DNA of 64,000 bases, taken from Lutimonas zeaxanthinifaciens (lineage in GTDB: Bacteria; Bacteroidota; Bacteroidia; Flavobacteriales; Flavobacteriaceae). Each line of letters begins with the position of its first letter. Within the stretch, counting starts at the first letter, position 1. This document shows, piece after piece, positions 58,302 to 64,000 of the stretch. The DNA is taken from NCBI RefSeq assembly GCF_030503675.1, contig NZ_CP129964.1, positions 1,302,001 to 1,366,000 on the forward strand, written 5' to 3'. The position numbers and the translations under genes are program-made. The notes beneath the pieces are model-generated. The model worked only from the letters and a program-made list of their open reading frames with translations, was not told the DNA's origin and did no database searches.

Positions 58302-60746
58302 ATGAAAGAACTGAATAAGTTTGATTTGGACATACAATCCTTTGATATCAAGGAATATCTTTTCAAATTTGTGAGATATTGGAAGCTAATTTTTATTTGT
58401 GTTGCTCTAGCTTTAGTAGTTGCAAAAATCATAAATATTACTTCAGAAAGAATTTTTAGACTATCGAGTTTAATTACCGTTAAAGACGAGCGAAATCCTT
58501 TATTTTCTTCCAGTACTAACATTGCTTTTAATTGGGGTGGTACAAGTGATAGAGTTGAAACAATTATGACGATTCTTCAGTCAAGAACTCATAATGAAAA
58601 AGTGGTTAAAAGACTAGGTTTGGTATTGGAGTATTTTATTGATGGACGTTATCGAAAAAAGGATGTGTACGGTAAGGTTCCTTTTGAGATTGAGATTGAC
58701 ACCAGTAAATATCAATTGCAGAACGTTTTTATTAAATTAGAGTTTCTAGGAGAAGATAAGATTCGAGTTTCAACTGACCTTGATGATGACGGAAATCTGC
58801 TAAGAAATTATTCTACAAATGATAGAGATTCTTACGTTTCAGAAAATTTGAACTATCAAGAGGAATTTAACCTAAATTCAAAAATTACTTCGCCTTTATT
58901 TTCATTCTATCTTGATAAAATCAATAAATCACAGGATTTAAAAGGGAGAACTTATTTAATTAGATTTAAAAGTTTTGATAGAGCTGTAAAAGAATATCAA
59001 AATATCAAGGCCTCAGTTTTAAAACAAGGAGCTTCGATGATAGAATTATCTTTTCTTGGTTCTAATAAGGTCAAAATTGAAAAATTCCTAAATGCTACGG
59101 TTGATATTCTTGATGAAGATCAAAGAAATCAAAAAATTAAATATGCGCTAAGGACGAAAGCATACATTGATACATTATTCATAGTTGAGGCCAATAGTTT
59201 GAAGATAATTGAAAATGATCTCGGAGATTTTAAGTTAAAGAATAATATATATGATTTATCTGCTGAGGGAAGCACGCTTTTAAGCCAAGTATCTGATTTG
59301 GATCGAAAGTACAAAGAAGTAGAGAATAGAATAGATTATTTGAATAATCTTGAACGATATCTAGTGACTAATAGTATTATCGATAGTGACAATATTCCAG
59401 TCCCGGCATTGATCAATATGGAAGATCCAGGAATTGTTACAAGTGTTAATAATCTGATTTCTTTGGCGAAATCGCGAGAAGGGCTTGAGAAAAAAGTAAA
59501 ATCTAATTATCCTCCTTTGATTACTTTAAATGAGCAAATTGAACTTGAAAGTGAAATATTATTAGAGCAAATAAAATCGTTAAAATCGAGTTTAAAAAAT
59601 AATGCGGATAATATCCAAAACAGATTGAATGAAACAGGAGAAAAACTTACAAGATTAACACCTAAAGAACAGCAGCTCTTAAACTTTGAGCGCAAATACA
59701 ATATTACTGAGTCCAATTATAACTATTTGAAGCAAAAAAGTTATGAAGCAGGAACAGCTATTGCCGCCAATGTTTCAGATATCAAAATATTGGACAGAGC
59801 TAAGGATGTTGGACAGACATATATAAAGCCTAAGGAATCTTTTAATTATTTGATTGCTTTGATAATTGGTGTTTTTATTCCATTTTTATACATTGTTGGC
59901 AAAGAATCCTTCAATAATAAATTCCAGACGGTGGAAGAGATTGAGAAGGCTTATAAAATTCCTATGTTGGGTGTAATTGGCAGAAACAAATATAGTAAAG
60001 ATCGTTTGGCTGTTCATAGAAAGCCAAATTCAACAATTGCTGAATCATTTAGAGCACTTAGGTCGAATATTCAATTTCTTTTTAAATCTGGTAGTCCTTC
60101 AAAAACTATAGTAGTAACTTCATCTGTCAGTGGGGAAGGAAAGACTTTATGTGCTGAGAATATGGCAACAGTTTTCGCTATGAGCGGTAAAAAAACGATT
60201 CTCGTTGGCTTAGACCTGAGAAAACCGAAGATGCATACCGATTTTAATGCAAAGAATGAGACCGGAGTTGTCAATTATTTAATTGGCGAGTTATCTTTAA
60301 CTCAGGTTACGATTTCTTCCGGGATAGAAAATCTTGAGTTGATTACCTCTGGGCCTGTACCACCAAATCCTGCGGAGTTACTTATTAGTAATCAGGCATC
60401 TAAATTATTTGAGGAGTTGAAGAATAAATATGATTATATTATTATCGATACTCCACCTGTTGGATTAGTTGCTGATGCATTAGAAATATTCAAGTTTTCG
60501 GATGCCATTATTTACGTCATCAGGCAAAATTATACACAAAGAGGAATGCCAAAAATGATCGACACTAAATATGAGAACGGCGAGGTGGAACACATTTGTT
60601 ATGTTTTGAACGATTTTGAAGTAAAGAATAAGTATGGATATGGATATGGATATGGATATGGATATGGTTATGGAAAGTATAGCAATGGTTATCATAAAGA
60701 CGAACGTCTGAGTTGGTTTAAAAAAATGAGAAAAAGATTTACCTAA
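58302..60746 (+). CDS. wzc: Polysaccharide co-polymerase and tyrosine autokinase Wzc
   Basis: 814 residues. Wzz-type periplasmic region between two membrane helices (about 36-55 and 515-537) with coiled coil (about 280-470), then a cytoplasmic BY-kinase: Walker A SSVSGEGKT (Lys614), Walker A' VGLDLRKPKMH and Walker B IIIDTPPVG. The C-terminal tail is a tyrosine cluster (KYGYGYGYGYGYGYGKYS), the autophosphorylation target. It controls chain length and export with Wza, 7 bp upstream. The Tyr-Gly repeat is encoded by tandem hexamers (separate entry). Confidence 0.95.
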   Translation: MKELNKFDLDIQSFDIKEYLFKFVRYWKLIFICVALALVVAKIINITSERIFRLSSLITVKDERNPLFSSSTNIAFNWGGTSDRVETIMTILQSRTHNEKVVKRLGLVLEYFIDGRYRKKDVYGKVPFEIEIDTSKYQLQNVFIKLEFLGEDKIRVSTDLDDDGNLLRNYSTNDRDSYVSENLNYQEEFNLNSKITSPLFSFYLDKINKSQDLKGRTYLIRFKSFDRAVKEYQNIKASVLKQGASMIELSFLGSNKVKIEKFLNATVDILDEDQRNQKIKYALRTKAYIDTLFIVEANSLKIIENDLGDFKLKNNIYDLSAEGSTLLSQVSDLDRKYKEVENRIDYLNNLERYLVTNSIIDSDNIPVPALINMEDPGIVTSVNNLISLAKSREGLEKKVKSNYPPLITLNEQIELESEILLEQIKSLKSSLKNNADNIQNRLNETGEKLTRLTPKEQQLLNFERKYNITESNYNYLKQKSYEAGTAIAANVSDIKILDRAKDVGQTYIKPKESFNYLIALIIGVFIPFLYIVGKESFNNKFQTVEEIEKAYKIPMLGVIGRNKYSKDRLAVHRKPNSTIAESFRALRSNIQFLFKSGSPSKTIVVTSSVSGEGKTLCAENMATVFAMSGKKTILVGLDLRKPKMHTDFNAKNETGVVNYLIGELSLTQVTISSGIENLELITSGPVPPNPAELLISNQASKLFEELKNKYDYIIIDTPPVGLVADALEIFKFSDAIIYVIRQNYTQRGMPKMIDTKYENGEVEHICYVLNDFEVKNKYGYGYGYGYGYGYGKYSNGYHKDERLSWFKKMRKRFT
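60633..60674 (+). repeat. Tandem hexanucleotide TATGGA x7 in wzc
   Basis: Seven copies of TATGGA, one with a T in the final position, encode (Tyr-Gly)7. Because the unit is six bases, copy-number change stays in frame and would only alter the number of tyrosines. Confidence 0.95.
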
Positions 60747-60765
60747 ATATAACCGTTCAAAGAAT

Positions 60766-61371
60766 ATGATCCAAGGTTTGAGAGCAAGGCAAAAGATTAT
60801 AAAGAGATTGTTTGATCTCTTTTTTTCGTTTATAGGATTAGTTTTCCTTTTTCTTCCAATTCTGATGTTAATTATTATCTCCACAATATCTACGCGTAAA
60901 TTCGGTTTATATTGGCAAGAACGAGTTGGTTATCAAGGAAAAGGTTTTAATATTTTTAAGGTGCGAACGATGAAAGCCGATGGAGATGAAAGCCGAATTA
61001 CGATGAAGAATGATCCTAGAGTAACCGGTTTTGGAGGATTTCTAAGGAAGTTTAAGCTTGATGAAACTCCTCAGCTATGGAATGTTGTCATTGGAGAAAT
61101 GAGTCTTGTTGGGCCCAGGCCAGATGTGCCGGGATATGCTGATAAGCTTATAGGGGAAGATCGATTGATGCTTTCCGTGAAACCGGGAATTACTGGACCA
61201 GCAACCTTAAAATATAGAAATGAAGAAGAACTTTTATCTAAAGCGAAAGATCCTAAAAAATATAATGATGAGGTTCTCTGGGTTGACAAGGTTAAAATAA
61301 ATAAAGAATATATTAGGAATTGGTCTTTAAAAGGAGATGTTATTTATCTTTTGAGGACAATTTTTAATTAG
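60766..61371 (+). CDS. Initiating sugar-phosphate transferase (WcaJ/PglC-like)
   Basis: 201-residue bacterial sugar transferase of the undecaprenyl-phosphate type without the usual four extra N-terminal helices. One re-entrant helix at about 18-40 (LIGLVFLFLPILMLIIIS), then FNIFKVRTMKADGDE, LDETPQLWNVVIGEMSLVGPRPD and KPGITGPATLKYRNEEELL, the catalytic and carrier-binding blocks. It attaches the first sugar phosphate to the lipid carrier. Preceded by wzc by 19 bp. Confidence 0.93.
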   Translation: MIQGLRARQKIIKRLFDLFFSFIGLVFLFLPILMLIIISTISTRKFGLYWQERVGYQGKGFNIFKVRTMKADGDESRITMKNDPRVTGFGGFLRKFKLDETPQLWNVVIGEMSLVGPRPDVPGYADKLIGEDRLMLSVKPGITGPATLKYRNEEELLSKAKDPKKYNDEVLWVDKVKINKEYIRNWSLKGDVIYLLRTIFN

Positions 61372-61396
61372 ATTTGTAAATCGATAAATTGAAATA

Positions 61397-62698
61397 ATGA
61401 AGGATTTAAAAATTGCTATCATTGGCCTTGGTTATGTGGGCCTTCCTCTGGCCGTTGAATTTGGTAAGAAATATGAGGTTGTTGGCTTCGATATTAATGA
61501 GCAAAGAGTCAAGGAGTTAAGAAAAAACATTGATGTTACACTTGAAACAACTTCGGAGGATCTTGCAGGTGTTAATGTAAATTCATTAGGTGCGTTAAGT
61601 AACGATTCAAAAGGATTATGGATCTCAAGTGATTTAAGAGATATTGAGGATTCAAACTTTTATGTGGTTACTGTACCGACTCCTGTCGATAAGAATAATC
61701 GTCCTGATCTTACTCCTCTGTATAAGGCGAGTGAGACCGTTGGTAAGGTCTTGTCAAAGGATAACGTAGTCGTTTTTGAATCTACTGTATTTCCGGGGGC
61801 AACTGAAGATGAGTGCCGGCCTATTCTGGAGAAATTTTCGGGATTGACTTTTAACAAAGATTTTTATTTGGGTTATTCTCCTGAACGGATTAATCCAGGA
61901 GACAAGGAACATACCGTAACAAAGATATTGAAAGTGACTTCAGGATCAACACCTGAAATCGGAAAGTTCGTTGACGATGTGTATAAATCTGTAATTGTTG
62001 CCGGAACTCATCTCGCCCCTTGCATAAAAGTTGCGGAGGCGGCCAAGGTCATTGAAAATTCACAACGAGATGTGAACATTGCCTTTGTGAATGAATTATC
62101 CAAGATATTCCGTTTGATGAACATTGATACGAATGATGTTTTAGAAGCTGCAGGAACCAAATGGAACTTCCTGCCATTTAGGCCAGGCCTTGTTGGAGGG
62201 CATTGTATTGGCGTGGATCCATATTATTTGGCCCACAAGGCTATGGAGTTGGGTTACAATCCTGAAATTATCTTATCAGGACGTAGATTGAATGACAGCA
62301 TGGGACCTTATGTGGCGCAGGAAACCATCAAATTGATGATCAAAAAAGGAATAAAAATTTACGGATCCAATGTTTTGGTTCTCGGAATAACCTTTAAGGA
62401 AGATTGTCCGGATATCAGAAATTCAAGAGCCATTGATATCATTGAAGAATTGCAATCTTATTCAGTGAATGTGGATGTTTACGATCCCTGGGCCTCAAAA
62501 GAGGAAGTTCATGAGGAGTATGGAATTGATCTGCTGGATAAGGAAGAAGCCATTGACAAAAAATATGATGGGATTGTGCTAGCTGTATCCCACAAGGAAT
62601 TTTTGTCTTTTGAATTTAAAAAGTATTGTAACAAGGATTTTGTCATGTTTGACGTAAAATCCATTTTGGAAAAAGGAATTGCTGATAGTAGATTGTAG
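61397..62698 (+). CDS. UDP-sugar 6-dehydrogenase (WbpO/TviB type)
   Basis: 433-residue NAD-dependent dehydrogenase oxidising UDP-hexose or UDP-N-acetylhexosamine to the uronic acid. N-terminal Rossmann IIGLGYVGLPLAVEFG, VPTPVDKNNRPDLTPL, LGYSPERINPGDKEHT, nucleophile Cys in GGHCIGVDPYYLAHKA (about residues 268-283) and GITFKEDCPDIRNSRA. The sequence resembles the Vi-antigen TviB and WbpO enzymes, so UDP-GalNAc or UDP-GlcNAc is a likely substrate. It feeds acidic sugar to the polymer. Confidence 0.93.
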   Translation: MKDLKIAIIGLGYVGLPLAVEFGKKYEVVGFDINEQRVKELRKNIDVTLETTSEDLAGVNVNSLGALSNDSKGLWISSDLRDIEDSNFYVVTVPTPVDKNNRPDLTPLYKASETVGKVLSKDNVVVFESTVFPGATEDECRPILEKFSGLTFNKDFYLGYSPERINPGDKEHTVTKILKVTSGSTPEIGKFVDDVYKSVIVAGTHLAPCIKVAEAAKVIENSQRDVNIAFVNELSKIFRLMNIDTNDVLEAAGTKWNFLPFRPGLVGGHCIGVDPYYLAHKAMELGYNPEIILSGRRLNDSMGPYVAQETIKLMIKKGIKIYGSNVLVLGITFKEDCPDIRNSRAIDIIEELQSYSVNVDVYDPWASKEEVHEEYGIDLLDKEEAIDKKYDGIVLAVSHKEFLSFEFKKYCNKDFVMFDVKSILEKGIADSRL

Positions 62699-62716
62699 AA
62701 TAATTTAAAATTGAAT

Positions 62717-63769
62717 ATGAAGGTATTGGTTACCGGAGCTGCCGGTTTTATTGGCCATCACTTGAGTAAACTTCTTTTAAATGAAGGTTATGAGGTTGTA
62801 GGTATCGATAACATAAATGATTATTATGATCCCAAGTTGAAACTGGCGAGATTGGAGGATATAAATGTGAATACGTCAAATATTCAATACAATGTCCCCA
62901 TTTCGGGAGATATCGAATTTATAAAACTTGATTTAACGGACAAGGATGAAATTCGAAATCTTTTCGAACAACATCAGTTTGATTATGTGGTAAACCTGGC
63001 GGCTCAGGCTGGTGTGAGGTATTCTTTGATCAATCCACATTCTTATGTGGACAGTAACATTACAGGTTTTCTAAATATTTTGGAGGCCTGCAGAGCCTTC
63101 CCGGTTAAACATCTGGTATATGCCTCCTCGAGTTCAGTCTATGGATTGAATGAAGATATCCCTTTTAAGACAAGCCATCATACGGATCATCCTCTGGCCA
63201 TGTATGCGGCGAGTAAGAAGGCCAATGAAATGATGGCCCACTCCTACTCTCAGTTGTATGATATTCCAACAACAGGATTAAGGTTTTTTACGGTTTACGG
63301 ACCATGGGGACGACCAGATATGGCTCTGCATATTTTTACAAAAGCCATAGTGGAAGATAAGGAGTTTGAGGTGTTTAACTATGGGAAAATGAGTCGAGAC
63401 TTTACTTATGTTGCTGACATCGTGGAAAGTGTAAAAAGGTTGATTCCGTTGCCGCCCAAGCCCAATAACCCCGATTTTGACCCCAAAAATCCCGATCCTT
63501 CTATCAGTTCAGCGCCCTATCAGATTTTCAATATTGGAAACAACAGCCCCGTGGCTTTAATGGACTATGTTCATGCAGTTGAGGAAGCCTTGGGTAAAAA
63601 GGGAAAAATTATTTATAAAGAAATACAACCAGGAGATGTACCATCAACCTATGCAGACGTTCAAAGTTTATATGATTATATAGATTTTAAGCCATCGACG
63701 ACCATAAAGGAAGGTATCGAGGCTTTTGTGGATAGATACCTGAAACTGCATAATATTGAGCAGAAATGA
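62717..63769 (+). CDS. UDP-glucuronate 4-epimerase-like enzyme
   Basis: The ATG at 62717 places the conserved MKVLVTGAAGFIGHHL at the N-terminus; a TTG two codons upstream (62711) is less likely. SDR-extended epimerase: Rossmann motif, YxxxK in YAASKKANE, DNINDYYDPKLK, TVYGPWGRPDMALHIF and FNYGKMSRDFTYVADI. The DYYDPKLK segment is the known marker of UDP-glucuronate epimerases. It would give UDP-galacturonate for the polymer. Its stop overlaps the cysQ start. Confidence 0.93.
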   Translation: MKVLVTGAAGFIGHHLSKLLLNEGYEVVGIDNINDYYDPKLKLARLEDINVNTSNIQYNVPISGDIEFIKLDLTDKDEIRNLFEQHQFDYVVNLAAQAGVRYSLINPHSYVDSNITGFLNILEACRAFPVKHLVYASSSSVYGLNEDIPFKTSHHTDHPLAMYAASKKANEMMAHSYSQLYDIPTTGLRFFTVYGPWGRPDMALHIFTKAIVEDKEFEVFNYGKMSRDFTYVADIVESVKRLIPLPPKPNNPDFDPKNPDPSISSAPYQIFNIGNNSPVALMDYVHAVEEALGKKGKIIYKEIQPGDVPSTYADVQSLYDYIDFKPSTTIKEGIEAFVDRYLKLHNIEQK

Positions 63770-64000
63770 ATGAAGCCCTAAAAATAGCTGTTGAAGCAGC
63801 AGTTAAAGGAGGAGCAGCTATTATGACGATTTACGCTCAGGATGATCTGGGTATAGAATTTAAAGATGATCAGTCGCCATTAACCCTTGCAGATAAAAGA
63901 TGTAACGACATTATTAATTCATATTTGGAAAGGACGGAATTTCCTATTATCAGTGAGGAAAATAAGTTACTTTCTTTTGAAGAAAGAAGAGCATGGGATA
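63766..64000 (+). CDS. cysQ: 3'(2'),5'-bisphosphate nucleotidase CysQ, cut by window end
   Basis: The first 78 residues of CysQ, running off the end of the window. LKIAVEAAVKGGAAIMTIY is the family N-terminus, DQSPLTLADKRCNDII the Asp-containing metal motif, and ISEENKLLSFEER the conserved Glu-Glu pair. It hydrolyses PAP to AMP, removing the by-product of sulfotransferases. The ATG overlaps the epimerase stop (ATGA), so it is in the same operon. Its place in an exopolysaccharide locus hints at sulfated polymer. Confidence 0.9.
   Translation, partial: MNEALKIAVEAAVKGGAAIMTIYAQDDLGIEFKDDQSPLTLADKRCNDIINSYLERTEFPIISEENKLLSFEERRAWD

Noticed and set aside
60633-60674. Short tandem repeats considered as a CRISPR array
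   Set aside because: Units are six bases with no spacers, and no cas genes are nearby; it is a coding microsatellite.
60480-60884. A 134-codon minus-strand open frame opposite wzc and the sugar transferase
   Set aside because: It contains Ser-Ile runs from the antisense of the TATGGA repeat and no initiation context; a shadow of wzc.

Overview
The window is a gene-dense stretch (about 60 genes) of moderately AT-rich DNA from a bacterium of the phylum Bacteroidota, most likely a marine or aquatic member of the Flavobacteriia. The pointers are: -7 elements of the TAnnTTTG type, many short signal peptides ending in Q or lipoboxes followed by acidic residues, a long (1111-residue) SecA, GH97, GH2 and PafA-type enzymes, a DPP IV with the DWVYEEE motif, a menC - CPBP protease - menE block and a Wza/Wzc exopolysaccharide system. 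The species cannot be fixed from the sequence alone.

Layout. (1) 0-11.9 kb: two GxW-duplicated secreted proteins, a GNAT, a DUF6624-like protein, PEP carboxylase, a Tat-type dienelactone hydrolase, KatG catalase-peroxidase, a small secreted protein with a 17-bp hairpin inside its coding sequence, a lipoprotein alpha/beta hydrolase and a nitrilase. (2) 11.9-25.2 kb: a carbohydrate block with a GH2 beta-galactosidase-like enzyme, a GH16 beta-glucanase lipoprotein, a DUF6624 lipoprotein, two MFS transporters and an aldo/keto reductase (these last three genes in a row all start with TTG), then a membrane hydrolase-like protein, a VOC protein, PafA phosphatase, a second GH2 enzyme and an epoxide-hydrolase-like protein. 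No SusC/SusD pair is present. (3) 25.2-29.8 kb: RibD/DHFR-like reductase, bestrophin, SDR, methyltransferase and a fasciclin lipoprotein on the opposite strand. (4) 29.9-33.3 kb: a very tight light-related operon: a second RibD/DHFR-like reductase, a photolyase FAD-domain protein whose nucleotide-like domain seems to lie at the C-terminus, a 51-residue DUF2256 zinc-ribbon protein, and a PhrB/CryPro-type photolyase lacking the four Fe-S cysteines. The last three genes overlap by 4 bp each. This is the most unusual system in the window.

(5) 33.4-45.4 kb: CopD-like and DUF4345 membrane proteins, a DUF885-like protein, a chromate transporter, DUF1028 and PqqB-like proteins, GNAT, DPP IV, CbpA/CbpM chaperone pair and a type I pullulanase lipoprotein. 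(6) 45.4-46.9 kb: an AT-rich island holding one orphan membrane protein next to tRNA-Arg(CCU). (7) 46.9-52.1 kb: GH97 and the menaquinone genes menC and menE around a CPBP protease; menC has no ATG, GTG or TTG start that covers its conserved N-terminus. (8) 52.1-57.4 kb on the minus strand: secA (tail without the zinc motif, structured leader), DUF2795, cobalamin adenosyltransferase and an O-methyltransferase. (9) 57.5-64 kb: start of an exopolysaccharide/capsule locus (wza, wzc with a (Tyr-Gly)7 tail encoded by a hexanucleotide repeat, initiating sugar transferase, UDP-sugar dehydrogenase, UDP-glucuronate 4-epimerase, and cysQ cut off by the window end).

Together the genes suggest an aerobic, light-exposed heterotroph that degrades glucans and galactans, makes menaquinone, detoxifies peroxide and builds an acidic, possibly sulfated exopolysaccharide. 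Family names are from motif recognition without database searches.
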